NCBI GenBank assembly: GCA_008692225.1
Contig: VICG01000007.1
Location: 1,337,501 to 1,401,500, forward strand
Length of the DNA: 64,000 nt
Direction: 5' to 3'
From: Monilinia fructicola
Taxonomy: Eukaryota > Ascomycota > Leotiomycetes > Helotiales > Sclerotiniaceae
Part shown: positions 34,963-47,634 of the stretch, piece after piece
Position numbering within the stretch: position 1 is the stretch's first letter
Layout: each line of letters begins with the position of its first letter
The notes under the pieces: generated by a model
The model's input: the letters and a program-made list of their open reading frames with translations, nothing else
Databases searched by the model: none
Told to the model about the DNA's origin: nothing
Translations under genes and position numbers: made by a program

Positions 34963-37193
34963 GGAAAGAAATTCCATGAGAAATAATGTAATGTGGAGGA
35001 AAATGGCGGAGGGGAGTTTTTGGCGTTGAAGATATCCATCATACCCGGCGCAAGCTTACTTACTGCAAAACTGGGGGGGAGGGTTATCTTGGGGGTTCTA
35101 TGAATGGGATTCATAAGTAATAAATAGCTCGCTACCTATCTTTTGGTAATGATGTATGTACAAAATTCAATAATGTGTTGCTTGTTAACTATCTTGTATC
35201 TTGGGCATATGAAGAGATATCCAGTATTGGTGTTCTGGATAACGATTCATCCGTGATCACTGTACGTGTTGTATTTGTACATGGCCATTTAATTGACGAA
35301 TCTTCACCCTATACGTGTGTATCTTCTTGTAATTCTTCCATGTTAGTAAAGTTCATTCGACTCAAGTTATCTTCCGTTTGCAATATTACACCCTTTCCCG
35401 CCGTCGTAATACAATTCTTACTCGCCCTCTTCAAAGTCACAATTAGTATAATTCATCCTTAAATCTATCTACACACAATTTTCACGCCAAAGCTTACGTA
35501 TTTTCCGTTATTTTCCGTTATCCATAAGGTTACACCCATCTCGCTCATCTACCAAACCCCTCATTCCATCTCTCAAAAAACCACAGATTTGAACATCTGA
35601 GGAACCCATTCCTTGGCATTTCATCATCATTCATGTTATGTTTCGTTTCGATTCATCTCGCTTCAACTTTCATCCATTCACCCCTTCACCCCTTCACCCA
35701 TTCACCCATTCATCCAATTGATCCAATTCATCCAACTCATCCGATTGATCAGAATTTGTCCCAGTTCCAACTCATCAACAACTAACAACTCCTCTATAAT
35801 TGAAACCCTTCTACAACAACTGATTACTGTCGTAGGTTTATTTAGAAATTTCATATCCCGCCTCTCTTACTACAGCCGTGAACTCAAATGGTAACGATAA
35901 ACCCAGAACGGGACAAGGATTTGTGCATAATCTCATTCAACACGAAAGAACCTACAACCTTAGCTCCACCAGTGCTCTTCACCCCAACAACAGAACTACG
36001 TATCCTTTGATGCGAGTTTACATACTCCATTTCATTTTCCCGATACCTGTCGACACAGAAGCGCATACACGAAACATCCTCGAGAATTCAATATATCCCG
36101 AAGCGAAGGTATTTTTTTGCAACCATCTCACGACGTTACTTTTGCCTAGGCGATTCATTCATTCATTCGTTCGTTCGTTCGTTCATTCATTCATAGTTGC
36201 TTCAAACGTCTAATTCTCGGCCCCCTTTTCAATGCGCAGCAGATCATTCCGCCTATGAGAAAAGATACCGTCGCGTTGGAAAGATACAGAGTTTTGTTGC
36301 CCCCTCAAATTTCTAACCAGCCCTCTGTTAAGAACATGGCTTGTTTCACGCCCGCCCCGTTCTAACGTATCCGTGCGGGCTGGACGCTAAGCGGCCCGAC
36401 GGTGGCTTGCTTGCGGAAAACGTGTTTTCGAACATCAACGCTCCGCGCTCTCGAGTGTGGGCCCATTCCTCGGTATGGTATTGAAAGAGAAGAGTGGTTG
36501 TTGGTATGTGAGGTTTCTCTTGAGGATGGTGAGCTCGCAAATAGGAATGCTTCTCTACTCGCAGTTTTGTTCGCTTCTTAACCTTGTTTGTCCCTCGCGC
36601 TGGATCTCCCCAGAATGGTAGGGTACCCATCATCTGGTGCTGGGTTTTCCTGTGCAGTATACCTATCTATGGATATACGGTATCTGCAGTCTCTAGGTTC
36701 CAAAGTATTCGGATATACACCATTCAGCATCTCATCACAATTTACTAAGATATCTACTCGAATGCTTTTGATGATTTTGGCTTCCGAGTCGATTCACGAG
36801 GGAGATTCTTCTTCTGAAAAGGCAAGGGTTTGATATTAAGAATTAACTAAGGTTGACGATTGTACAAGTAAATTACATATACTCGAGTATATAAGAAAAC
36901 CTAGAAGAGGAAGTTCACCAAAGCGACTTTGGCACCTAGATTGATATCCAACATGTAAAATCGAATAGACAATCATGACCATCTAATGTTATGCACACCT
37001 CGACTTTTTGACACCCAAACTCCTCATCTTCTCAACTCCTCATCTCTTTGAATCCTCAGCTCCGGAGTCCTTCTTGAACAACCCCTACCATATCAAACAC
37101 CAATAAATTAACAAATTTAAACGGCAAGAATATGATAGATTGGGTATAATTCATATAACTCATCTATAGGTATCTTCCTCTCGTAGGGAATTA
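34963..37193. other. intergenic, convergent 3' flanks, short repeats
   Basis: Between the SOD and sugar-transporter 3' ends. It holds CACCC/ATCCA repeats at 35680-35750 and TTCA/TTCG tetranucleotides at 36155-36195. 36340-36420 is notably GC-rich (GCGGGCTGGACGCTAAGCGG). Short frames only. Confidence 0.45.
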
Positions 37194-39100
37194 TTAGCGT
37201 CTCTCGAAATTCTGGACTTGTTGCGTTTCCTTCGAGGCACTGCTCTTACTGCCCCTTGGCGACATCTCACCCCGCCCAGTCTCGGCATCGACGCCGCTCG
37301 CAGCAGCAACACTTCTTTCGCTCCGAGAAAACTTCGCGCTATGTCGTGGATTTCTTCCTACACTATCGGCACACATGAGATCAATTTGCTCCAGAGACAA
37401 TCCCTTGGTCTCATAGATGAAGAAATATGCAAAGGCGGTAGAGATTGCACAGGTCGCGCCGAAGATATAGAAAACCTTAGCTTTGAGATTCGCGTTATCT
37501 TCACCCACCAGATACGGCGTCACGAAAGCGATGATGAAGTTCCAGAACCAGTTCGATGCGGTGCTGAGAGCGATGCCGCGGCCGCGGATGGCCAGGGGGA
37601 ACATCTCGCCAGAGACGGCCCAGCCGGTGGGGCCCCAGGTGCTGGCGAATCCAACGATGTGGAGACAGACGAAGACGAAGAGCACGACTTGAGCGGTTTT
37701 GTCCGTGGAGAGTACGGTGCCGACGATGGCGATGATAAACTCGCACACGGCCATGAAGGCGCCGCCGTAGATAAGGAGGGGGCGTCTACCGAAACGCTCG
37801 ATAGTCCAGAAGGACATTGGGGTCGAAACAACGTTCACTGGGCTTTGTTAGTTCATGCATGGGGACGATGTGTCGGAATGAAAATTACTGACCAATGTTT
37901 GTAATGGTTGACAAGAGGAAAACACCGGATAATCCAACCTGCGCAAAATATGTAGTACCATAGTAGAAGATAAAGTTAACACCGGCTAGAATGAGTATTA
38001 GTGACATTATTCCCATCACGCCAAGGCAGAGAGACTCGAGGGGACTTACTCAATTGTTGCATCATCTGCACCGTCGTACCGATGAAGGTTCTGAAAAGAT
38101 TGCTTCCAAAGTGGAAACCCCCAGTGAAACAATCTATCCACCCACCATTTGCAGCAGCCATCTCCTCCCTAGTCTGCTCAACCATAAGATCAAACTCCCT
38201 GGTCAAATATCTATCGTACTCATCGCGTCCACGCAATCTACACAACGCAGCCTGGGCCTCCTCTGGTCTCCCCTTAGAAACATACCACCTTGGAGATTCA
38301 GGCAGCATCGTCATCAAGCCCAAAGCGAGGACAGCCGCAAAGATAAATTGCAAACCAATGGGAATCTGGAAAGAGGCATTGCTCTTGATACCTTTGGTCC
38401 CCTGATTGACTCCCGAAGCAATGAGTAGACCGAGCGTGATGCCGAATTGATACATGCTAATACATGGTCCTCTGATCCTCTTTGGGCAAATCTCGGTTTG
38501 GAAAGCGACAATATTAGCTGACACGAAACCGATGCCGAAACCAGCGACGGTACGACCCGCAGCAAGAAGGCCAATCGATGGATGAGCAAGCTGCAATACG
38601 ACGCCAACACAGTAGATGGCGCAGCCGATGAGAATGGTATTGCGACGACCAAAATAGTCCGACGAGAGGCCGGAAGTAAGAGCACCGAGGAAGGTACCGA
38701 CTGAAAGCAGGGAAACGATAAGGGATTTGCTCCAGGTGGGATACATGCGGCCCATAAAACCCAAGGGGTCGTTGGACGGTTCGCCATAAGCGTACTTGAA
38801 ATAATCCACTATTACAGAAGATGGTTAATACATATATTACGTATGGAAGAATAGTGCCCAGGGTGAGGATAGGCTGCGCAAGGGAACAAATGCAATATTC
38901 AACATTCGGGCAAACAGGAGAGGATAGAGGAAAAGCTCACTTCCAAGGCATCCGTTAATATAGCCAGAATCATAACCAAAGAGGAAACCACCACAGGCAG
39001 GGAAAGCACATCTAAGGACTTCGATCCAGGTGACAGGAGCTTCATCGTTCTCGTCATGACTAGAGGCTACCCCTCGCCCAGTATTTTGATTGTTAGCCAT
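37194..39100 (-). CDS. MFS sugar porter (hexose transporter)
   Basis: Twelve-helix plasma-membrane sugar transporter of the MFS sugar porter family, 551 residues. Exons 39100-38941, 38808-38050, 37985-37893 and 37837-37194 join in phase; introns have GTGAGC, GTAAGT and GTCAGT donors and YAG acceptors. Family motifs in order: GGFLFGYDSGYINGCLG (helix 1), DYFGRRNTILIG (loop 2-3), AGRTVAGFGIGF, PESPRWYVSKGR (after helix 6), GVNFIFYYG (helix 7), ERFGRRPLLIYGG (loop 8-9) and FIYETKGLSLEQID (after helix 12). A Ser-rich cytosolic tail of about 60 residues follows. The N-terminus resembles fungal high-affinity glucose transporters or sensors such as Neurospora RCO-3 (from memory); the exact sugar is not decidable. 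Start chosen at MANNQN, since the upstream Met adds only a non-conserved hydrophobic piece. Intact. Confidence 0.9.
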
Positions 39101-40201
39101 ACTTGAAAGATACAGCAATAGAGTTGATGCAGAGAACAAAGTACGAGTCTCACGAGGAAGATCAGAGTCTTATATAGACGATGAAATACCGGAATTGATC
39201 GAATGTACCAAATCAAATAACCTTCACTAGCTTCATTTCGCTGAGAATGACGCGCATGGCTAGCATGCCTTGCATTGTTGACAGGATGAAAGACAACGTT
39301 TGGAATGAACTTGGTTCTCTTCCCCACTTAGTAGCATAAGGACATGAGTCTGAGTTTATCTCCATGAACGCTAGATGCGCCATCTCTCATCACCAGTCCT
39401 TGAACTAAATCAAAACTATGACACTTGGACCCCAGACCCAAGAAACGGTTCGAACTTCCCTTCTCCTTCGTTCAACCCGACCACCATGGTCCAGAGCTCT
39501 CCAAAGACTTATCCGTACTTTGCAATCTCTCCCGTAATACATGGGACACTTGGATGCCCACCAGAGTCCCCCCAAACACAAAGATATCGCACCTCTCACA
39601 CATATACGATGCCGTTTATCAACCAATTGCCAAGCCATCTCATAAAAGGTGGACCACTGGGCTCGGCACTTGCCAAAGGCGGGGTGAATTTAGCGCGAAC
39701 TCCCAAGACGATGGACTCCCATCAGCCAAGCCGAGAGATACTCAGACTTCAATCTAGGCCTAGTTGGATGACGTACTAAGGATTTTTTGTGAACCATCAA
39801 AGTATAATTCATACAGTAAGTAGTCTCTCAGGAATCATTTGTGAAAAGGCCAGGAACGTTAACCGAATTCTATAGCCCTAATCGTGAAGGGTAATTGAAT
39901 TGAACGAGAAAGAGTTGCACGTTTGATAATTGCATGAGGGAATGGATTTAATTTGATCATAGGTATTACTCAGTAAGATCCCACCCGTGTAAACGCCAAT
40001 TCCCACACCAATGAATAGCAACCCAGAAAAAAGCTCCACCTCCGAGAGGACATGTATTTCGTGGTATCTATCGACAGAAGGAAAAAGGTATTTGTAAATT
40101 AACAATACATCAAGGGATATCTGTCGCCTGGAATCCCAAAATCATAAATTCAAAAAACTCCGTGAAGCCAAGACATCATATATCAAAGGATATTCCAAGT
40201 A
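39101..40201. promoter_or_regulatory. spacer: transporter promoter and 3' flank of the zinc-finger gene
   Basis: Both neighbours are on the minus strand, so this holds the transporter's promoter near 39101-39700 and the zinc-finger gene's 3' end near 40100-40200. No clear TATA box or gene. Open frames at 39375-39779 lack any family feature. Confidence 0.4.
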
Positions 40202-43200
40202 TCACGGGTGGCCGTAATATTGCATATTTTGGGGAGATTGAACATAGGGAGAAGAGCTGCCACGACCACGACTCATTGGTACTTGGAAGTTGGCCATGGG
40301 ACCAACAGTCAAGGAATCAAATCCAAAGGTATTTGGATCCGCGATGCCTAGCATGTTTGGAGCTTGGTATGATGATACTGGAGGGGAGGTCGTGACAAAA
40401 GGTTGAGTCATAGAGAAATCGATGGCGGAGTGGGGTGTGTGGTTGAAGCTCTGATTGGCTTGCATTTGAAAGGAATTTGACCCAATCGAGGCAAAATTAG
40501 ATCGAGGTTCATGGTCGACCTTATTTTGGGCGAAGCTAGTGTCAATAGCACCAAAGTCCGAGCGGGATTGATCTATTTTGTTGTTGACAAAGCCGGTATC
40601 GATAGAAGCATAGGATTGCGCATGTTGAATGTTGTTAAGGTGAGCAGGGTCCATCGAACCAAATTGTCGTGGTTGATTCATCTGCTGAACATTATAAGAA
40701 TCGGAGAAGATTGGAAATTGTTCATTTGAGACTTCTTGTGTCATTGGGGTGTGAGGCATCGAGTTTTGCATGCCGTATGTTGTTGAAGGACCCGAGGTAG
40801 GATAGAACGCAGGTTGGTGGAAGCCAGCGCTAAACTGAGGGACCATGGGGATGTTAGGTGAAATGTTTTCTACGCCATAGGGACTCAAATCTTCCAATTT
40901 TGTTCTGCAAATGGGCGTTATTGGCGTAAGATTCTGTTCGACCGGGCTGATAATTGTATCAGCATCAACGTTCTTCTGTTCAACAAGCTGAAGAATGGGC
41001 AAACTAATTTGCTCCATATGCTTTGCCAAGTGAACGGTAAGTTTCTTCCAAGTGGTGAATGACTTTCCGCAAAATTTACAGGGCTCATCCTGTGGCTTGT
41101 TTGCTGTTGTGTGATGGCATCTGTCCAACATTACCCAAGCTATCTCGTTATCTTTCGCTTTCTTGATAGCTGCTTTTGTCTTCTGCTTGGGCTCCGGTAG
41201 TTTATGTTCACGAACTAGATGCTGCAAGAAATTGTCCTTTCGATAACAAGGATGTCTGCAATCATCCATTTGACAAATCCACCACTCCAAATGCCTATGT
41301 CTCTCGTTTTCATGACGAACCCAGTCGGCCTTCCGTTTAAACGATTTTGGTTCTCGACACTTATCATAAGTACAAGTGAATGGCTGTACGTCTTCATGAA
41401 CATGTTTTGTCCAGTCTGAAGGTTTGTAAAACTTCTTGGGTTTGAAACACAACTGGCATTCGAATTCCGCCGGAAGATTCCGAGTCGGGGGTAATGGAAC
41501 ACCTTTGGGGAAAGTTTCGCTTGTAAGAGCACCATCCCCAGGATTTGAATCATCTGAAAAGTCGGTTACAAGTTGCAACCCACCAGTAATGCGCTCATTC
41601 TCCCGAGCCTTTCCTTTGCCATCAAATAATGTGGCATTTCCGCCCAGCGCAATGCAATGTGGTCTAGCTGAACAACTATTATTCGTGATGGCTTGCATAT
41701 GTTTGACCCGTTGGTCGAGTAGGTTCTTGTATCGGATCTCTTGCTGATGAGCAATGCGACTAACAAGCCAACTGAACTTTGGGTTCATGTCTGGGTTCAG
41801 CCTCCGTACATGCTCCTTGAACCCTTCGTAGGTGGGCACAATTGGTTCGGATTGTGCAGGTTCCATTTTCATGTCACCCTCATCGCATTGTTCATCCTCT
41901 TCATCATCCTCTTCATCCTGATCAACCGGCTCTGGGAAGTGCCTGCTGGTTGGAATGGCCGATTCAGGCTCAACCGACGACTGAGGAGCCAGAGTTGGAA
42001 CAGGGGGGCCACCCTGCCTTTTCCAGAGTTCACCAATAGCAGACACAGAAGTTGCAGTTCCGCCTTCTGGAATTGACAGGTCACTCTTACTTCTACCCCT
42101 CTTTGGTGCAAGGAAAGATAAATTAAGAAGAGGGCTCTTTGGTGATGCTGCACTCAAGGAGCCTTTACGATTGTGCGGAGGTTGATGTGCGCTTGTACCA
42201 ACGGCGGCAACCGTTCCAGTCACTGCCGCTATTGCTGTATTGAGACTTGGTGCTGGCTTCTTAGATTTACCAAAGCTGGATGATCTCGGCGGCGGTGCTA
42301 AACTATTTGAGTTATTCTGCTTTGCGTTGGTCTCCGTTGAATGCTCTTGCAAGTTTGAGGAACTGCGACTTCTCTTAATGATATTACTATTACTTCCCAC
42401 ACGAATCACGCGTTGTCCCAGATTTGAAAGATTATGCCAACGTCCTGATCCCTTTTTCTCTTGTTTGATCGATACTTTCTTGAGCAAGCTACCATCGGCA
42501 ACGGCCTCAATGTCTTTTAAACTTGGCTCACTCCTTCGTCGCGTGCCCCAAGTTGCTGCACGTGATATTATCGAGAACGAATCTGCGTTTCCATTCCACC
42601 TTTCGATTGCATCATTCGCCGTCGCTGGTGCTTGAAAGTCGGTGACCGTCATGTATGGTAGTGCAGGGGCATCGTTGAACTGACGGGGCTGGTTCATCAA
42701 TCGTAAATCGACATAGGTTGGAGGATCGCCTTTGATGTTGTAATAAACTTGTCCATCGAGAAATCTGTTTTCTCTGATGCTTGCGGCATCATCCACTGGC
42801 GGTAGATTAACCTCGGCCTGCTCAACTTGCACGGCATAGGTCGATTCTCTGGATCTCGGTATGTTTGGATCGTTTGTTGAATTACCTCTCTGGCGCCACA
42901 GTTGCACCTGTTTATTCGTTTCAAGGATGTGCCTTCGTTCTTCTTGTTCCTTCAGATTTGGAATTTCAACATCAGAAATCATTCTTCGACTCGCAGGATC
43001 CAACCCAGCCAGGCCCGTTGTATTATTTGGTCTCCACAATCCTTCATCTGTACGCGATGCAGTCGGTTTGGGGTTCTGGCCAAACTTTGGTGATGAATCC
43101 TGGTCGTCGTTAAAATCTTTATTCACCTGCTCTCCATATGGATTTACATCTGATGCAAAAGCGTTCCGCGTAGAGGATTGCTCTTCAGCCCAATGCGAAA

Positions 43201-43876
43201 CGGTCACATGCGGACTGTGGGTATGAAAAGCCATGCTGGTTGGCTCAACACCTTCGGCGCTTGTGTGACTGCTGCCACTATTATCTGGGGTCAACTGTAA
43301 GGTATTCAGTGTCGATGTCAAGTCTGTGAAGGGATACCCCGATTGGTTGAGTTCACTATCAATTTTTATCTCGTCTTGTGTAATAATCGAGGGAAATTTA
43401 TCATTTCCTTCGCTTCTGGGAGATAGTGTATCTACAATGCTTGTATCCCTAGGACTGAGAGGATAGGTTGAAGTTGTGAGAGCTTCTGTCGATTTTTGGC
43501 TTCCAAAGCTTGTAGGTATCTCTTGTACAGCGTTTGTATATGTCTCTGCGGGGTATGTTGTGAGTGCCGAAGGAAGCAAGTCTATTTCCTGTACGCCCGC
43601 GTCGAAATCTACGCCGAAGAATTCGTCCTCGATTTCGCTATAGTCGCTACCAAAATTGCTGTACTCGGAAAGACTTTCGACAGGTGTACTACCAATGTTG
43701 TATGGACTCGTAGAATTACTGAATGTATGCGATTGGTTGTATGGAGACAGTAGGTTAGGATCAAATTGTGCGTTGTATGTGTGATGTGTATTCAGGGAGA
43801 GCGAGTCGGCCTCCTCTCGCGGATATTGAGCTTGAGCGTCGGCTGAGCGTGATGAGACGGAGGTATATGAAGACAT
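40202..43876 (-). CDS. large C2H2 zinc-finger protein
   Basis: A single uninterrupted exon of 1224 codons. The first 800 residues are Ser/Asn/Gln-rich and probably disordered, with acidic stretches (PVDQDEEDDEEDEQCDEGD near 665). From about residue 800 come zinc fingers: CQLC with HVH, CTYDKC with HENERH, CQMDDC with HLVREH, then a Lys-rich linker and a last finger CKFCGKSFTTWKKLTVHLAKH near 935-950. The conserved core CFKPKKFYKPSDWTKH is typical of a group of fungal C2H2 proteins of unknown target. The C-terminal 270 residues are again Gln/Asn/Ser-rich (QANQSFNHTPHS). Likely a nuclear DNA-binding regulator. No frameshift, in contrast to several neighbours. Confidence 0.9.
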   Translation of the reverse strand: MSSYTSVSSRSADAQAQYPREEADSLSLNTHHTYNAQFDPNLLSPYNQSHTFSNSTSPYNIGSTPVESLSEYSNFGSDYSEIEDEFFGVDFDAGVQEIDLLPSALTTYPAETYTNAVQEIPTSFGSQKSTEALTTSTYPLSPRDTSIVDTLSPRSEGNDKFPSIITQDEIKIDSELNQSGYPFTDLTSTLNTLQLTPDNSGSSHTSAEGVEPTSMAFHTHSPHVTVSHWAEEQSSTRNAFASDVNPYGEQVNKDFNDDQDSSPKFGQNPKPTASRTDEGLWRPNNTTGLAGLDPASRRMISDVEIPNLKEQEERRHILETNKQVQLWRQRGNSTNDPNIPRSRESTYAVQVEQAEVNLPPVDDAASIRENRFLDGQVYYNIKGDPPTYVDLRLMNQPRQFNDAPALPYMTVTDFQAPATANDAIERWNGNADSFSIISRAATWGTRRRSEPSLKDIEAVADGSLLKKVSIKQEKKGSGRWHNLSNLGQRVIRVGSNSNIIKRSRSSSNLQEHSTETNAKQNNSNSLAPPPRSSSFGKSKKPAPSLNTAIAAVTGTVAAVGTSAHQPPHNRKGSLSAASPKSPLLNLSFLAPKRGRSKSDLSIPEGGTATSVSAIGELWKRQGGPPVPTLAPQSSVEPESAIPTSRHFPEPVDQDEEDDEEDEQCDEGDMKMEPAQSEPIVPTYEGFKEHVRRLNPDMNPKFSWLVSRIAHQQEIRYKNLLDQRVKHMQAITNNSCSARPHCIALGGNATLFDGKGKARENERITGGLQLVTDFSDDSNPGDGALTSETFPKGVPLPPTRNLPAEFECQLCFKPKKFYKPSDWTKHVHEDVQPFTCTYDKCREPKSFKRKADWVRHENERHRHLEWWICQMDDCRHPCYRKDNFLQHLVREHKLPEPKQKTKAAIKKAKDNEIAWVMLDRCHHTTANKPQDEPCKFCGKSFTTWKKLTVHLAKHMEQISLPILQLVEQKNVDADTIISPVEQNLTPITPICRTKLEDLSPYGVENISPNIPMVPQFSAGFHQPAFYPTSGPSTTYGMQNSMPHTPMTQEVSNEQFPIFSDSYNVQQMNQPRQFGSMDPAHLNNIQHAQSYASIDTGFVNNKIDQSRSDFGAIDTSFAQNKVDHEPRSNFASIGSNSFQMQANQSFNHTPHSAIDFSMTQPFVTTSPPVSSYQAPNMLGIADPNTFGFDSLTVGPMANFQVPMSRGRGSSSPYVQSPQNMQYYGHP

Positions 43877-44510
43877 AACGTGTGGAAACTCTAGGAGGCT
43901 ATGTAATCTTGGGGGTATGATCTGTTTAAAGAGATGTAGTCTTTTGGTTGTACGCTTAATCAGCTATAGGTGTGGTCAACAGGTAATGAGCAGGGTATTG
44001 GTCATGTTGCAGCCCTGGAGATCGATGCTGCAGATCTTTATGCAGGTCACAAATCTGCAATTGATATGAACAGGTTCGATGGATGATACAAGTGTCGTAG
44101 CGATCTGGAAAAAGGAAGAAGTAAATTCGGAATGTTGAAAGTTTGGGGGTATATAACGTTCGTATGGTTGAAATGGAATGAATGGAAGGATGAAGGTGTT
44201 TGGTTCGTGAGAAAAGATAAAAATATGGATGATGGTAGTGAGCTGACAGGAAACAGATTCAGGCGCTCCTGCGAGATGGAATTAGATGAAAAGGGATGGG
44301 ATGAACGAGTGAGAAGAGAAGTTGGAGGGTGAGGGTTACCCTTCTTTGGGAACGGAGGAGGGGGGTGTGGTCCCAATCGACAAGACGGGCTTCAAAGCTT
44401 GAGGGGGTGGGTAGCGATCAACATTTAGGCGCCAAGGCTAAGATAAGCAGTGCAGTATTCGGTACAGACAGTGTTCCAGCGATATGTAATCCAATCTATT
44501 GGGAAAGGGA

Positions 44511-44560
44511 ATGGCGGGAGTGGTGGGAGTGGTGGGAGTGGTGGTAGTGGTGGTAATAGT
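44511..44560. repeat. (GGGAGTGGT)n tandem repeat
   Basis: About five 9-bp units of GGGAGTGGT grading into GGTAGTGGT and GGTAATAGT. Confidence 0.85.
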
Positions 44561-46547
44561 GGTAAAACAGTGGCAGTGGGACAACGGCTTTGTATATACT
44601 TGAGTAGGAAGATACTATGGTGGACATCCACAAGAAGTAACATACGACTTAAATGTCATCATCGATGGAGGAGGGGAGGAGGGGGGGGAGGGAAAAATCG
44701 CAAAGGGCGAAATCCAAAAAAGGTCGAAGCTGCTTGTTGTGAATGTTGGTCCTGATGTTGGCGTTTCTTGTCCTCTGATTTGATCCGTATATAAATTTCC
44801 CTAGCTTCCGAGCCTTTTTGAGAGGGTAAATAAGGTGACAGGGTCTCAAAAACGAACGGAACCACACATCCAGGTACAAGGGGCCGGCGATTAAATTTGG
44901 TGATTTGGCGATCAAACGAAATAATTGACGCTGGCGCAATGAGAACAAGCAATCCAGAAAGAAGCTGTCAGATGGAAAGGGTATAGCTTAGAAGAGATGA
45001 GCAGGTGGAGTAAAAGTTGAATGGTGGAGGAGAAAGCAAAACCAAAAAGACTTTTTGACTGCGCGATCGTCCTGGCACAAGCACGAGCATGAGACCAGAC
45101 CAGACAAGACACCTAGGCGATCTGATAGAAATACTGTACTGACTGCATACTGTATGAAAGTGGGAACGACGGCATGGGTGGATGGGTGGGTGAGTGACTG
45201 AGCGGGCATATTTCCGTGGCTGATCAAATACCATGGAAGTTTGGGGAATTTTACCATTTAGATGAATATACTCTGTACTAGCAGTTCTACATACTTCACC
45301 ACTCGTACATGCAAGGGACTTCACAAGGAACCTACCGCTCCGTACAGTACTGCCTGCTGTACGATCGTTGATGGATCACAAGGTAGTATGTATGGAAGGT
45401 ATACAGACTGCATACAGTACTGGAATGAGATTAACACGAAATCCCATCAAGGATCAAAAAGTAACAGGAGCCGCACCCCATTCTTCAATCACCCATTGGA
45501 ATTGCCGTAGAAGTCTCGAAGCCACCCACAGTTTCCCTATGTATCTACGGGGTACACAGCTACAGTAGTGTATATTACAATAAACTTGAATAAAGCCCCG
45601 GATGTACGAACACGTTGCACTGGAACTGTTTATTACTGGGGCAAGGCAGACCCAACAAGCATTCTTTAGACTGAAGATTGAAGCTTCAAATCAGCCCAAG
45701 CCTTTTAGCTCTTGCTTGGTGTTTACTCCGTATGGTCTTGGTCTTGGTGTTATAAATTATAATATCTCAGGTGGGCATGAATAGGTAGGTATGACGGAAA
45801 AAGCGGCTGTGTAAGTTTTTTGATGTAAGAAACACTCAGAGAGCTGTATCTCTTTTTTCATCTGTTAACGATCGAGAACTATTGTTGCACTTTTGCACAG
45901 CCAACAAATGCATCCATCATTCAAGTACTCAAGCCATGCCTAGTTCCTCTCTACCTCTCTCTACCTTATTCTTCCACTGGTGCTCCTTCTTTCAAAGCCT
46001 TCTCATCCTCCGAAGAGTTCCCCTAATTTCTGCATGGAAAGTACGACTCCGAACCGATTCCGATTCCGATTCCGATTCCCATTGAGAGAATTGAAATGTT
46101 TAAATAGTATCATGTCTCCATTGGTTCATGCTTCAAATAGGTTTACTTTGATAAGAAACGATTGTTGGCATGGTGTTTCAAGAAGCTTAACTCTCGGGGA
46201 TAACAATCATTAATTGGTCTTCCTCAAGCGAAAGGAAGATCTATTAATATGAACATCAAGTTGGAACGACAAGCACAAGGGCGCTTACAAGTTAAAGGGA
46301 GAAAGTTACAAGCCCCATGTCTCCCTTTAAGTTTTGTGGATGAGAAGAATGCATGAATCAATATCATCTAAAGCTTAGAAGAGTCAAGAATTGGCCAAAA
46401 CGCATATACCCCTTCATCGAAAGTCGCTTGTATGTTGTTGTCACACTGTACAGCCGCCGAGCATCAGTATCATGTGGGCCAAACCAAATCAACCAAAAGG
46501 TCTCGGAATCTTTATTAAAATCAACAATGTATCAATCTTTTTCGATC

Positions 46548-46683
46548 CATTTTCATTTTCATTTTCATTTTCATACTCACACTCACACTCACACTCACAC
46601 GCCCACTCCCACTCCCACTCCCACTCCCTCTCCCTCTCCCTCTCCCTCTCCCACTCCCACTCCCACTCCCACTCCCACTCACA
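46548..46683. repeat. compound hexanucleotide array
   Basis: Six-base period kept over about 136 bp while the unit changes: CATTTT, then CACACT, CCCACT, CCCTCT and again CCCACT. See findings. Confidence 0.9.
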
Positions 46684-47634
46684 ATCAAACATCAATCCCA
46701 AAATTCCATATAAATAATTCTCAACAATTGCATAGCCCCAATCCAATGAAATCTAACATGACGTTTTTCCATGTATTTTATCCTTTTCATTCACCGCAGG
46801 AGGCTTTTGCTTACCTACTAGCTTTACTCCATCCATGCGTCTGACCGTCACGTATCAACAGCCTTGTCCAGAAGATCCATACATATCTCCTCCCAGCTTC
46901 CAGCCCGTTTCACAAACGATATGGCGTTTCTGCTGCGGCAAAGATCACAAAGCTTTGCGTGCTTCGCCCACCCAAAAGGCTGAATGAATGATTTCTCTTT
47001 TCTTTCACCGAAATTCTCGACGAGGGGAAGGAAAATTCTTGGGATTGGAAAAATTAAATTTGAACAAGACTTGGGATAATTTCCACAAGGTTGGCCTACC
47101 GTGTAGATTCTGGACCCCCAATACTCACTTCACTTCTGGAACGGGATCAAGGTTCTTACATTTCTCACCAGGAGTAACCAGAAAAGGAAGTTTTGAAGAA
47201 TGAAGAACAAAGGACCATCCGGATCCCCGCCTTAACTCAACCTTGAACAAGTTTGAAGTCAAATTAGTTTTTGATATTAAAAGAACGCCTTTTTTGATCA
47301 ACAGATGCCATTGGATCTGATCATGTCTTCTATTCATATCTTATTTGACTCTCTGGAATTCTTTTGTTTGTTTTCTTCCTTTCTGTTAATCATTCAAGTG
47401 ACGATGGATAATAAGTGCTCTTCCTTCTTTACTACTATGCACTTATTGCACAGCTCTCAGCCTCTGCAGGTCCAATTCGGCTCGGAAGATTCCACTTGCA
47501 TCACCGATAGCATACGGAGTACAGAACGATACATGGTGTGGGTAGAACTATGACCGGTACTCGGTCACCATATATATGTATTATATGTGTATGAGGTTTC
47601 AATTGCAACCCTACTACTTCATATTTAATACACT

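Larger units (their letters stand above)
43877..47634. other. long promoter and spacer with many simple repeats
   Basis: Nothing codes convincingly. The first part (43877-44350) is the promoter side of the zinc-finger gene. GGGAGTGGT units lie at 44511-44560, and CTGTAC/GTACAG words cluster at 45130-45425. A hexamer array is at 46548-46683. TACTCCGTA 9-mers occur at 45724 and 47513. Open frames through the repeats are artefacts of the repeat period. Confidence 0.5.

Noticed and set aside
37218..37904. 228-codon plus-strand open frame
   Set aside because: Antisense shadow of the last exons of the sugar transporter.
46353..46844. 163-codon frame with His/Thr/Pro/Ser repeats
   Set aside because: It is the translation of the hexamer microsatellite, open in several frames for that reason.
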